Shown piece after piece: positions 52,523 to 60,861 of a stretch of 64,000 nucleotides of DNA; the stretch's first letter is position 1; each line of letters opens with the position of its first letter. Under the pieces are notes generated by a model. The model saw only the letters and a list, made by a program, of their open reading frames with translations. It did no database searches and had not been told where the DNA came from. The stretch is taken from contig JACKBN010000006.1 of the NCBI GenBank assembly GCA_020634565.1, positions 186,001-250,000 of the forward strand. Direction: 5' to 3'. Origin of the DNA: Ardenticatenaceae bacterium. GTDB lineage: Bacteria > Chloroflexota > Anaerolineae > Promineifilales > Promineifilaceae. The translations under genes were made by a program, and so were the position numbers.

Positions 52523-54712
52523 TTAATTCCCAAATCGCATGGGCAGGCGGGTGAATCGTTGGCCAGTCAGGGCAAACACTGCATTGCCCACCGCCGCCGC
52601 AATCGGGCCGATGGGCGGCTCACCGACGCCAAACGGTTCCTCACCGCTTTGCAAAAGCTGCACGTGAATGTCTGGCGTTTCCTTCATCGTCAGCAGCGGA
52701 TAGCGATCAAAGTTTGAAGCCTCAACGACGCCATCCTTCACCGTAATTTCTTCCAAAAAGGTCGAACTCAAGCCCATCACAATCGAGCCTTGTGCCTGGG
52801 CCGTTGCGCCGTCCGGATTGATCACCAGACCAGGGTCCATGGTGCAGTACACGTTGTGCACCCGAATCTGGTCATTGTCCACGGACACGTCGGCAATTTG
52901 GGCCACGACGGTTTGTGCATCCAGGCACAGCGCCAGGCCGAGGGCGTGGCCTTCGGGTAAACTGCCGCCCCAGTTGGCCATCTCGGCTACGGTTTCGAGT
53001 GCGGTGCGGAAACGGCCGCTCATCACACTATCCGTCAAATGATTCAAACGGAATTGCAGGGGGTCGATGCCTGCTGCGTGGGCCATCTCATCCATGAAGC
53101 TCTCGATGGCGAAGGTATTGGCCAGCAGCCCCAACCCACGCCAGGGGCCGGTCCGGATGTGCAGCGGCGTGCGGTAACTAATCATTTGCCGGTTGGGGAT
53201 GCCGTCGTACTCCAACCGCGCCCCGCGATACGCGCCAAAGTCAGCGCCGACCACGGCTGCCGCCGCGCCGGGAAAAAAGGAGAAGAGCACATCACCACTG
53301 GCGACTTCGTGCTGGAGGGCCTGGATACGGCCGTTCCCATCCAATTTTCCCTTGATGACATGATGCGTTGGCGGACGGAAAAAGCCGTGGCGCATATCCT
53401 CGGTGCGGTTCCAGCCTACGTGCACCGGACGCCCGGCTGCTTTGGACAAAAGCGCCGCTTCCCGCGCCGCTTCCACGCTCGATTTGCGACCAAAGCCGCC
53501 GCCCAAAAACGTCGGAATCACCTCGATTTGTTCTTCGTCCATGCCCAGCGCGTCCGCTAAATCGCCTCGGGTGCTAAATGCTGCCTGGGTGGAAACCCAG
53601 GCTGTCACCTTGTCCGCCTGCACGTCTACCAGGGCGGCTTGCGGTTCCAGGTGGGCGTGGGCGGCCAGTGGCGTGCGGAATTCGGCCGTCAGCACATCGC
53701 CATCCAGCAAATTGCCGATGTCGCCCTCTTTTTGAGCGACGACGCGGGTGCCGTTGCCCACGGTGACCATCTCATCAATTTCGGACTGCTGCCAGAGACG
53801 GCCGTCTTCCCATTCCAGTTCCAAATTGGCCACTCCGGCATATGCTTGCAGCCGCGACTCGGCCGCCACGCCCGCAAAATCTTTCTCGGCCACCACAGTG
53901 ACCACGCCGGGCCGATTGGGAGCATCGCCGGGAGCGGCGCTTTTGAGCTTGCCTTCGATGGTGTTGGGACGAGCCACCGCGCCGTAGAGCATGTTGGGCA
54001 GGCGCATGTCGTAGCCGTACTGGGCTTGCCCGGTCAGCTTGCTTTCAAAATCGACGCGCGGCGTGGATTGGCCCACGTAGCGGAACTCGCTCACCGGCTT
54101 GAGCGCGGGCGCTTCCTCCGGGATTTCCCAGTTGGCCACATCCGCCCCGGCTACGATCTCACCGTAGGTGATGGACTTCGTAGGGTCGTTGTTGGCGGTG
54201 AAGGTGCCAGCGGCCACGCTAAGGCTGGTTGCGGGCACGCCCAGCTGATTAGCTGCTTCGTTGCGTAGCATTTCGCGCAGGGTGGCGGCCGCTTCACGAA
54301 TCGGGGTGAAGGTGCTAGAGACGGAGGTGCTGCCGCTGGTGCCCATGCTGTCGTTGATGCCCTGGGCGGTGCTTGCCGTGACCACTTCAATTTGTGCCCA
54401 GTCTACTTCCAGCTCTTCGGCGGCAATTTGGGCGAGTGAGGTGTGGACGCCCTGGCCCATTTCCACTTTGGGATTAAAGAAGCGAATGCGGTTGTCGGCG
54501 GTGATTTCAAACCAGCTGGTGGGCGGTGCGTCGATGCCGCCAAACGAGCTGTTGCCCGCAATAAAATCGGCGATGGCCAGACGGGCGCGAGGTAAGCCAA
54601 TCGGCACGCCAATGGCTACTGCTGCGGCGGTGGCGCCCAGGCCAATCAGGAAGCCGCGCCGGGAGACGCGCCATTTTTTAACGTTGCTTTGGGGTGGTTG
54701 ATTGGATGTCAT
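52523..54712 (-). CDS. Molybdopterin-binding subunit of an isoquinoline 1-oxidoreductase-like enzyme (IorB-like)
   Basis: A 729-residue large subunit of a xanthine-dehydrogenase-family hydroxylase of the IorB type, which lacks a FAD subunit. It has a Tat signal (VSRRGFLIGLGATAAAVAIG). Repeated MoCo-binding regions include EMGQGVHTSLAQIAAEEL, STRGDLADALGM, PTFLGGGFGRKSSVEAAREAALL, PWRGLGLLANTFAIESFMDEMA and GEPPIGPIAAAVGNA near the end. The export signal suggests a periplasmic or membrane-associated aldehyde or N-heterocycle oxidase. ATG overlaps the small-subunit stop as ATGA. MoaC/MoaD-E in the same window could supply the cofactor. Confidence 0.9.
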   Translation of the reverse strand: MTSNQPPQSNVKKWRVSRRGFLIGLGATAAAVAIGVPIGLPRARLAIADFIAGNSSFGGIDAPPTSWFEITADNRIRFFNPKVEMGQGVHTSLAQIAAEELEVDWAQIEVVTASTAQGINDSMGTSGSTSVSSTFTPIREAAATLREMLRNEAANQLGVPATSLSVAAGTFTANNDPTKSITYGEIVAGADVANWEIPEEAPALKPVSEFRYVGQSTPRVDFESKLTGQAQYGYDMRLPNMLYGAVARPNTIEGKLKSAAPGDAPNRPGVVTVVAEKDFAGVAAESRLQAYAGVANLELEWEDGRLWQQSEIDEMVTVGNGTRVVAQKEGDIGNLLDGDVLTAEFRTPLAAHAHLEPQAALVDVQADKVTAWVSTQAAFSTRGDLADALGMDEEQIEVIPTFLGGGFGRKSSVEAAREAALLSKAAGRPVHVGWNRTEDMRHGFFRPPTHHVIKGKLDGNGRIQALQHEVASGDVLFSFFPGAAAAVVGADFGAYRGARLEYDGIPNRQMISYRTPLHIRTGPWRGLGLLANTFAIESFMDEMAHAAGIDPLQFRLNHLTDSVMSGRFRTALETVAEMANWGGSLPEGHALGLALCLDAQTVVAQIADVSVDNDQIRVHNVYCTMDPGLVINPDGATAQAQGSIVMGLSSTFLEEITVKDGVVEASNFDRYPLLTMKETPDIHVQLLQSGEEPFGVGEPPIGPIAAAVGNAVFALTGQRFTRLPMRFGN

Positions 54713-55197
54713 ACGGCCGTTTCCTCCCGCATTGCCAACTGTTCTGCCGCTTTGGCCACCGCGCCTTTGACGCGGAAATAGCAGCCGCAGCGACAATAAT
54801 TTTCACCCATCGCCTCCACAATTTCATCTTCAGAGGGGGTGGGGTTTTTGGCCAGGAAGGCAGCGGCGGTCATCATCTGGCCACTCATGCACCAGCTGCA
54901 TTGGGGCACCTGGTCTTCCAAAAACGCCTGCTGCACCGGATGCAGCTCAATCATGCCGTCAGCGGTGGTGGTAGCCAACCCTTCGATGGTACGAATCTCG
55001 CCCGCCACCGTGCCGATGGGCACCGTGCAGCTGCGCACCGCTTCACCGTCGATGTGGACGGTGCAGGCGCCGCAAAAGCCCGCGCCGCAGCCAAATTTAG
55101 TCCCGGTCATGCCCAATTCATCCCGCAGCACCCACAGTAGGGGGCGCGGCGGCTCTTCTGCAATGTCGTATTCAGTTCCGTTGATTGTCAGTTTCAT
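54709..55197 (-). CDS. [2Fe-2S] subunit of the IorAB-like enzyme
   Basis: A 162-residue ferredoxin-like subunit with two [2Fe-2S] clusters. Plant-type cluster Cys occur in KFGCGAGFCGACTVHIDG and VRSCTV (residues about 35-60). The second, all-helical cluster is at CSWCMSGQM and ENYCRCGCYFRV. It passes electrons from the molybdenum site of the following gene. The C-terminal residues ETAV are encoded by an ACGGCCGT copy that also contributes to the ATG of iorB through the overlap, placing the repeat at the junction of two genes. Confidence 0.93.
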   Translation of the reverse strand: MKLTINGTEYDIAEEPPRPLLWVLRDELGMTGTKFGCGAGFCGACTVHIDGEAVRSCTVPIGTVAGEIRTIEGLATTTADGMIELHPVQQAFLEDQVPQCSWCMSGQMMTAAAFLAKNPTPSEDEIVEAMGENYCRCGCYFRVKGAVAKAAEQLAMREETAV

Positions 55198-55327
55198 GTT
55201 TTCCTAATCCCAAGTAAGATTGTAGACGGCCGTTATTCTAGCACAGAATGAACGCTTTTTGCACATGTATTGTACAGTTTAATTTACTTCTTAATTGTTT
55301 TGCACAGATTTTTGCGGAGAAATGACG

Positions 55328-55750
55328 ATGAGCTGGGTTCAAAAAGAGATTCGCCTGGGTGCGCGCAGCCGAGGCTTTCATTTGGTAACGTCGGAGATTT
55401 TGCAGCAGCTGCCGGAGCTGCGTGAGATTCGCGTGGGGTTGGCCCACATCTTCATCCAGCATACCTCGGCCGCGCTGGCGCTGAATGAAAATGCGGACCC
55501 GACAGTGCGGCAGGACATGGAGCGTCATTTTAATGAGCTTGCGCCAGAAAATGCGCCTTATTTTGTGCATACCTACGAAGGGCCAGACGACATGCCCGCG
55601 CACATCAAGGCGGTGCTGTTGGGTAGTTCGGTGACGGTGCCGGTGAAAGACGGCCGTTTCCATCTAGGCACCTGGCAAGGCATCTATCTTTGTGAACACC
55701 GCAATCGGGGCGGCAGTCGTCGGTTGGTCATCACCATCCACGGAGAATAA
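55328..55750 (+). CDS. YjbQ/UPF0047 family protein
   Basis: A 140-residue protein of the YjbQ family (secondary thiamine-phosphate synthase enzyme family). Its biochemical role is only partly known: overexpression can partly replace ThiE. Motifs are VGLAHIFIQHTSAALALNENADP (about 35-57), a conserved HFNELAPE and the C-terminal YEGPDDMPAHIKAVLLGSSVTVPV and GTWQGIYLCEHR. GGAG lies 8 bases before the ATG at 55328; an ATG at 55322 is also possible. It stands alone and ends at a hairpin repeat. Confidence 0.9.
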   Translation: MSWVQKEIRLGARSRGFHLVTSEILQQLPELREIRVGLAHIFIQHTSAALALNENADPTVRQDMERHFNELAPENAPYFVHTYEGPDDMPAHIKAVLLGSSVTVPVKDGRFHLGTWQGIYLCEHRNRGGSRRLVITIHGE

Positions 55751-55751
55751 T

Positions 55752-55812
55752 TTACCGCAGAGCGCGCGGAGGACGCGGAGCTTTTTCTTTCTCTGCGTCC
55801 TCCGCGGTTAAA
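55752..55812. repeat. Intergenic hairpin built from GCGGAGGACGC words
   Basis: TTTACCGCAGAG...GCGGAGGACGCGGAG (55752-55780) is answered by CTCTGCGTCCTCCGCGGTTAAA (55791-55812). It lies between YjbQ and the SDR gene and could terminate YjbQ. It resembles the in-gene repeat at 29515-29588. Confidence 0.85.
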
Positions 55813-55824
55813 AAATCAGGTAGC

Positions 55825-56643
55825 ATGATGAAACGATTTGAAGAGCAAGTTTGTGTGGTAACGGGCGGGACGCAGGGGATTGGCTGGGCGATGACGCAGG
55901 CGTTGGCAGCGGAGGGAGCCACGGTTTACGCATGTGGTTTTTCGCAGGGTAGTTTGGAAAAGGCAGAAGCGGCACGTGCTACGCTGCCTACAGCCAACCA
56001 GATTCACCTGAACCGCTGCGACGTGACGGACCGGGCGGCATATGAGTCGTGGTTGGGGGCGATTTGGGAGGGAAACGGCCGTATCGACCTGCTCATCCAC
56101 AATGCCGCCTTTGTGCGCTGGGCCAACGTGACCGAAATGGATGTAACAGAAGCGCAGCGCACCATGCGTGTGGGTTACGATGGCATGGTCATTGGCACCA
56201 GCTTTGTGTTGCCTAAAATGCTGGTGGCGGGGCGGGGTCACATCGTCAACATCGGTTCGGTGGCGGGACGCGCCTTTGTGGGCGGCGCGTCGGCAGCGTA
56301 TGCGGCTACCAAAGCGGCTATCGACGCCTACACCCAAACATTGCACGCAGAGCTGGCCGATTCACAGGTGAACGCCACGATTGTGCGGCTGGGTACCGTG
56401 GCGGGTACAGACTTCTTCCGCAAGCACGTTTCCAATGAGCGGATGCCGCCGTTTACCCAATTTTTGCCTGCCTTAACGCCAGAACGAGTGGCAACGGCCG
56501 TTCTCCAGGCCGTCGTCAAAAAGCAGCCAATCCGCACGCTGCCCCGCTACCTGGAACTGCTCACCTTCATCTACAACCTCTCACCCGGTTTTGCCCGCTG
56601 GTTGGCCAGAGTGGGCGGACCGAATCGGAAGGATTACACATGA
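55825..56643 (+). CDS. Short-chain dehydrogenase/reductase
   Basis: A 272-residue classical SDR. The cofactor loop is VVTGGTQGIGWAM (residues 11-23), NAAF replaces the NNAG motif, catalytic Ser lies in VNIGSVAG and Tyr-Lys in YAATKAA (about 157-161). Residue Cys37 follows the second strand (YACGFSQGS), where acid or basic residues often select NAD or NADP. The C-terminal 60 residues (PIRTLPRYLELLTFIYNLSPGFARW) resemble membrane-associated SDRs that act on sterols or lipids. Substrate unknown. It ends before a hairpin repeat. Confidence 0.88.
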   Translation: MMKRFEEQVCVVTGGTQGIGWAMTQALAAEGATVYACGFSQGSLEKAEAARATLPTANQIHLNRCDVTDRAAYESWLGAIWEGNGRIDLLIHNAAFVRWANVTEMDVTEAQRTMRVGYDGMVIGTSFVLPKMLVAGRGHIVNIGSVAGRAFVGGASAAYAATKAAIDAYTQTLHAELADSQVNATIVRLGTVAGTDFFRKHVSNERMPPFTQFLPALTPERVATAVLQAVVKKQPIRTLPRYLELLTFIYNLSPGFARWLARVGGPNRKDYT

Positions 56644-56653
56644 AATAATATTT

Positions 56654-56713
56654 GCCACAGAGGGCACAGAGGAATAAGAGGATTTTCTCTAAAATCTCTG
56701 GGCGCTCTGTGGC
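56654..56713. repeat. Intergenic hairpin built from GCCACAGAG words
   Basis: Eighteen-base arms matching at 16 positions (56654-56671, 56696-56713) enclose 24 bases. It lies between the SDR gene and the TetR promoter and shares the CAGAG vocabulary of other hairpins in the window. Confidence 0.8.
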
Positions 56714-56725
56714 AGAAAATAGATA

Positions 56726-56754
56726 TTGACTGATTAGTCAATCTGGTGTATTAT
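56726..56754 (+). promoter_or_regulatory. TetR promoter with embedded operator
   Basis: TTGACT (56726-56731), a 17-base spacer and TATTAT (56749-56754). The ATG comes 7 bases later, so the mRNA should be leaderless. The palindromic site TTGACT-GATT-AGTCAA (56726-56741) includes the -35 box, so a protein bound there would block transcription. Confidence 0.75.
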
Positions 56755-56761
56755 CTTGTCC

Positions 56762-57328
56762 ATGAACGACAAAGCGACACAGCTCATCGAAGCATCAATT
56801 GACCTTTTTGCCAAGGAAGGGTTTTGGAACACACCGACCTCCCGCATTGCCAAGCATGCGGGTGTGGGTACCGGCACGCTGTTTAACTACTTTGAATCTA
56901 AAGACGGGCTGATTGACGCCGTGTACAAGCAGCTCAAGCAGGAATGGATGGCGCATTTGCTGGCGGACTACCCGCAGGCAGGCCCGCTTAAAGCGCGCGT
57001 GGAGCATATCTGGTTCCGCCATATTGACTGGGGACTGCGCTTTTCAGTCCGGTACAGCCTGATGATGCAGCTCAAGCTCTCCAATTTGGTGAGCCAGGAG
57101 GCACAGCAGAGCCAGGAGGCCGAGCTGGCCTTTGCCTACGACATGATTGTGCAGGGCATTGCCTCTGGTGAGCTGGTTGATATTGCGCCGGCGTATCTTG
57201 GGGAGATTTTTTATGCACAGCTGGAAGCGGCCGTTTCTTACGCAGCCGCCCAAAACTTAACCGATATGCCCCTGACCCGGCACATCACCCAAGGATTTGA
57301 AATCTTTTGGAAGGGCGTCACGCCCTAA
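56762..57328 (+). CDS. TetR-family transcriptional regulator
   Basis: A 188-residue repressor. The N-terminal helix-turn-helix spans KEGFWNTPTSRIAKHAGVGTGTLFNYFESKDGL (in parts). The C-terminal ligand domain has TetR_C type helices. It starts at the ATG 7 bases after its -10 box and its operator covers the -35 box, so it is probably autoregulated. A second copy of the operator lies between it and the next SDR gene, implying control of that gene. The hairpin terminator overlaps its stop codon. Ligand unknown. Confidence 0.88.
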   Translation: MNDKATQLIEASIDLFAKEGFWNTPTSRIAKHAGVGTGTLFNYFESKDGLIDAVYKQLKQEWMAHLLADYPQAGPLKARVEHIWFRHIDWGLRFSVRYSLMMQLKLSNLVSQEAQQSQEAELAFAYDMIVQGIASGELVDIAPAYLGEIFYAQLEAAVSYAAAQNLTDMPLTRHITQGFEIFWKGVTP

Positions 57329-57337
57329 ATTTTTTTT
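57312..57337 (+). terminator. Terminator at the TetR stop
   Basis: AGGGCG-TCA-CGCCCT (57312-57326) is followed by AAAT and a T8 tract. The stem overlaps the last codons of the TetR gene. Confidence 0.8.
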
Positions 57338-57346
57338 GAGCAAAAT

Positions 57347-57362
57347 TTGACTGACTAATCAA
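57347..57362 (+). promoter_or_regulatory. Second TetR operator, before the SDR gene
   Basis: TTGACTGACTAATCAA differs from the site at 56726-56741 in two bases. It lies 31 bases before the SDR start. No clear -10 box is placed at the right distance, so the promoter is not certain. Confidence 0.6.
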
Positions 57363-57392
57363 TCTTAGTTCGCGAAATGAGGAGTATTTCTT

Positions 57393-58328
57393 ATGAGTAA
57401 CAAATGGACACAAAACGATATGCCCGATATGACGGGTAAGGTTGTCATTATCACCGGGGCCAACAGCGGGTTGGGTCTGGAATCGACCAAGGCCATTGCC
57501 GCAAAAGGGGCGACTGTGGTGATGGCCTGCCGCAATTTGCGCAAGGCAGAGGCGGCTAAGGCGGAAGTTTTGCAGCAGGTACCGAACGCCAAGCTGGACG
57601 TGATGGAACTGGACAATGCCAGGTTGGCTTCCGTGCGGGCGTTTGCTGAGGCATTTAAGGCAAAATACGATCGCCTGGATGTTTTGCTCAACAACGCGGG
57701 CGTCATGGCTATCCCCCGCGCTAAAACGGAAGATGGTTTTGAGATGCAGTTTGGCGTTAACCATCTGGCCCACTTTGCCCTGACGGGGCTGCTGCTTGAC
57801 GTGCTGACCAGCACGCCTGGCTCGCGCGTTCATGGCGTTTCTAGCAGCGCGGCGTTCCGGGGCCGAATCAATTTTGACGATTTGATGGGTGAAAAAGGGT
57901 ACAGTCGCTGGGGGGCCTACGGGCAAAGTAAACTGTCTAATGCGGTCTTTGCTACCGAGCTGGATCGGCGGCTTAAAGCGGCCGGGCACAACAGTTTGGC
58001 CAATTCTTCGCATCCTGGTTTGGTGATGGGTAACTTGCAGACGAACAGTTTGCAAGAATCCGGTGCTCCTTTGAGCGAACGTATTCTCTACCGCGTGATA
58101 GGCCCTTTGATGGGGCAGGATATTGAGATGGGCGTTTTGCCCCAGCTTTATGCGACGACGGCCCCCGCCGCGAAGGGGGGCGTTTTTTATGGGCCAGGGA
58201 CCTCCCGCGTGCGCGGCTATCCCGCCGAGCAAGCTTGTCATGCTGCGCTCGATGATGCGGCGCTGCGCAAACGGTTCTGGGAAATTTCTGAAGAGCTGAC
58301 GGGCGTGCGTTATTTGTCTTCTTATTAA
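57393..58328 (+). CDS. SDR oxidoreductase, retinol dehydrogenase-like
   Basis: A 311-residue SDR resembling retinol/WWOX-type dehydrogenases. Motifs are ITGANSGLGLESTKAIA (cofactor loop), NNAGVM, VSSSA and YGQSKLSNAVFA (Tyr-Lys). GAGGAG precedes the ATG. Probably regulated by the TetR protein through the operator upstream. The next gene is a paralogue about 45 percent identical by eye. It has no ACGGCCGT copy, unlike its paralogue. Substrate unknown. Confidence 0.88.
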   Translation: MSNKWTQNDMPDMTGKVVIITGANSGLGLESTKAIAAKGATVVMACRNLRKAEAAKAEVLQQVPNAKLDVMELDNARLASVRAFAEAFKAKYDRLDVLLNNAGVMAIPRAKTEDGFEMQFGVNHLAHFALTGLLLDVLTSTPGSRVHGVSSSAAFRGRINFDDLMGEKGYSRWGAYGQSKLSNAVFATELDRRLKAAGHNSLANSSHPGLVMGNLQTNSLQESGAPLSERILYRVIGPLMGQDIEMGVLPQLYATTAPAAKGGVFYGPGTSRVRGYPAEQACHAALDDAALRKRFWEISEELTGVRYLSSY

Positions 58329-58342
58329 GGCGTGGATGAGGA

Positions 58343-58362
58343 TGGGAAACGGCCGTTTCCCA
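58343..58362. repeat. 20-bp perfect palindrome containing ACGGCCGT
   Basis: TGGGAAACGGCCGTTTCCCA is perfectly self-complementary over 20 bases and lies between two SDR genes. It is the most extended copy of the dispersed palindrome (about 115 copies in the window). Confidence 0.9.
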
Positions 58363-58415
58363 CCCTTGCTATACTAAAAAGACAGGTTGGTATTTTGTAA
58401 AAAGAGGTAATGAAC

Positions 58416-59447
58416 ATGAATAAAAAATGGATTGGCGGCCTGGCAACAGCCGCAGCGGGCGTTGGGATTGTGAGCTATTTGCGGTCACGGAAAAATGGAA
58501 ATGGCGCAGCGAAAGATCATTGGACCACGGCGAATATGCCCGATCTGACGGGTAAAGTGATTATTGTGACGGGGGCCAACAGCGGCATCGGTTACGAAGC
58601 GGCGAAGGAGTTTGCCCGCAAGGGGGCGCAAACCATTTTGGCTTGCCGCAGCATGGATAAAGCGCAGGCGGCGCTGGCCGAGCTGCGGGCGGAGGTGCCC
58701 CAGGCTCAAGCCGAAATTATGGAACTGGATCTAACCAGTCTGGCGTCGGTGCGGGCGTTTGCTGAGGCGTTTAAGGCGAAATATGACAAGCTGGACGTGC
58801 TGGTGAACAATGCAGGCATCATGATGGTGCCGTACGGCCGTACCGAAGATGGCTTCGAGCGGCAGCTGGGCACCAACCATCTGGGGCACTTTGCGCTGAC
58901 GGGGCTGCTGTTTGACTTGCTGGCAAACACGCCAGGGGCGCGGGTGGTCAACGTGAGCAGCGGCGGCCATCGTTTTGGCGAGATGGATTTTGCCAATCTC
59001 ATGTTTGAGGATGGGAAGGGCTATTCACCGATGGCAGCATACGGCCGTTCCAAACTGGCCAATTTGCTCTTTACCTACGAACTACAGCGCCGTTTTGAGG
59101 CGATGGGCGTGCAGGCCGAAGCGCTGGCGGCTCATCCCGGCGTATCAGAGACAAACCTGGCCAATCACATGGTGCCTGACTGGGCTATGCCATTGGCACG
59201 GCCGTTGTTTTCCCTCATGATGCAGAGCGCAGCGATGGGTGCCTTGCCCACGATTCGTGCGGCGGTTGATCCGCAGGCTGTCGGCGGCGATTATTTTGGC
59301 CCTGACGGGACTGGAGAGCAGCGCGGCTATCCGGTGAAGGTGCCATCTAACGATGCTTCGCACAATGTGGCCGATGCCCAAAAGTTGTGGCAGATGTCGG
59401 AGCAACTCACGGGCGTGTCGTACGCTGAGGCAGCCGAGCCGGTCTGA
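58416..59447 (+). CDS. SDR oxidoreductase with N-terminal membrane helix
   Basis: A 343-residue paralogue of the preceding SDR. It has an extra N-terminal hydrophobic helix (WIGGLATAAAGVGIVSYLRSRK) that could anchor it in the membrane. Motifs include VTGANSGIGYEAAKEFARKG, NNAGIMMVPYGRTEDG, NVSSGG and YGRSKLANLLF. GAGG lies 8 bases before the ATG at 58416; an ATG at 58410 is an alternative. It is probably part of the same gene group as the TetR gene. Confidence 0.88.
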   Translation: MNKKWIGGLATAAAGVGIVSYLRSRKNGNGAAKDHWTTANMPDLTGKVIIVTGANSGIGYEAAKEFARKGAQTILACRSMDKAQAALAELRAEVPQAQAEIMELDLTSLASVRAFAEAFKAKYDKLDVLVNNAGIMMVPYGRTEDGFERQLGTNHLGHFALTGLLFDLLANTPGARVVNVSSGGHRFGEMDFANLMFEDGKGYSPMAAYGRSKLANLLFTYELQRRFEAMGVQAEALAAHPGVSETNLANHMVPDWAMPLARPLFSLMMQSAAMGALPTIRAAVDPQAVGGDYFGPDGTGEQRGYPVKVPSNDASHNVADAQKLWQMSEQLTGVSYAEAAEPV

Positions 59448-59469
59448 TTTTGCTGAAAGCCCACCGACC

Positions 59470-60741
59470 TTATTTGGTGAAAATATATTTGTCCAGGTAA
59501 GGATTGCGAAACTTCCCGCTGGGATCATATTGTTGGAGAAGCTCCCGAAACGCCGGGAGCTTTTCGTATTGGGCTTGCACCGCGGCGGGGGTGAGGGTAA
59601 ATAGTTTGCCCCAATGCGGCCGGGGGGCGAACGGCCGTAACGCCTCTTCGATTAGCGGTAGCAATTTTTGCACGTTGGCCCAATCTCGCTTCCAGGTAAA
59701 GTGAAACGCCACGCTGTCTTGCTGGTAGGCCGGGCTTAACCACAAATCGTCAGCGGCAATGGTGCGTACTTCCGAGATGAGCAGATGCGGACCCAATTGT
59801 TCGGCCAGCGGCTTGATGGCCTGAAAGGCGGCGAATCCCGCCTCCCGCGGTACAAAATATTCCGACTGTAACTCTTCGCCGTTGCTCGGCGTAAATTCCA
59901 GCCGAAAGTGAGGCAACCGCTCGTGCCAGGGGCCAGCTACACCCATTTGTCGGGTACAGTATTCGGCAGATTGAGCAAGGATGGGATGTCGGTCGGCGTC
60001 GGCCAGGGTGGCGCCGTAAAAGGTGGGAACGGCCGTTTCCACCGGTGAATCTGCCAACTTTTCCTTCAGCCACACCTGTTCCACCGCGTCCGTTTGCCAA
60101 TTGGTGAAGAGGCTGACGCTGTAGGCGGCACCCATGATGTCTGCAAAATTGGCGGCCAGTTCGCTGTGGGGCAGATTGTCATACACAAGCTGGCGCATCT
60201 CGAAAGTGGGCCGCAGATCCAGCGTTAAGCTGGTAATGACGCCCAGCCCACCCAGGGAAACAACGGCACCAGCAAATTGCTGGGGCTGATTTTCGCGGGA
60301 AAGAATGACCTGATGACCATTGGCGGTGATGAGTTGCATGGCGGAAACGGCCGTTGCCAGATTTCCATTGCCAATGCCTGAGCCATGTGTGCCCGTAGCA
60401 CACGCCCCAGCGACTGAGATGTGGGGCAGCGAAGCCAGATTGGGCAGCGCGTAGCCCGCCTCTGCCAAAAAGCGGCATAGCTCCCCATAGCGCATGCTGC
60501 CGCCAATGGTGACCTGGTTCTTTTCCTCATCGAGCAGCAGCGGCTGTTCCATCTTGGCCAGTGAGATAAGCGCCTCGGTGGTATCGGCCACGTCATTAAA
60601 AGAGTGGCGCGTGCCCAACGCCTTGATCTTGGTCGCCTGGCGCACAATTTGCTGGAGCTGTGCCAACGATTCGGGATAATGAATGCTTTCTGCCTGATAG
60701 CTGTAATTGCCTGCCCAATTTTGCAAATGGATACTGCCCAT
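59470..60741 (-). CDS. Alditol oxidase-like FAD enzyme
   Basis: A 423-residue FAD oxidase of the vanillyl-alcohol oxidase fold, closely resembling Streptomyces alditol oxidase (xylitol/sorbitol oxidase making an aldose and H2O2). Shared features are NWAGNYSYQA at the N-terminus, the covalent-FAD His in LGTRHSFND (about residue 43), LPNLASLPHISVAGACATGTHGSG (in parts), GGLGVITSLTLDL and GPWHERLPHFRLEF. C-terminal RPHWGK(L/V)FT and GKFRNP are typical. GGGAG lies 9 bases before the ATG at 60741. The GH4 gene divergent to it suggests a sugar-use locus. Confidence 0.9.
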   Translation of the reverse strand: MGSIHLQNWAGNYSYQAESIHYPESLAQLQQIVRQATKIKALGTRHSFNDVADTTEALISLAKMEQPLLLDEEKNQVTIGGSMRYGELCRFLAEAGYALPNLASLPHISVAGACATGTHGSGIGNGNLATAVSAMQLITANGHQVILSRENQPQQFAGAVVSLGGLGVITSLTLDLRPTFEMRQLVYDNLPHSELAANFADIMGAAYSVSLFTNWQTDAVEQVWLKEKLADSPVETAVPTFYGATLADADRHPILAQSAEYCTRQMGVAGPWHERLPHFRLEFTPSNGEELQSEYFVPREAGFAAFQAIKPLAEQLGPHLLISEVRTIAADDLWLSPAYQQDSVAFHFTWKRDWANVQKLLPLIEEALRPFAPRPHWGKLFTLTPAAVQAQYEKLPAFRELLQQYDPSGKFRNPYLDKYIFTK

Positions 60742-60861
60742 GAGTTGATTTCTCCCTTTGGTATGCTTATGCGTGGAGTATAGCCTACAATGAAAAGAGC
60801 AGGGCATTTGGGCGGAACTGTCCTATAATTTGCCGAAATTTTTGAAGGTAGGTGAGTTTTT

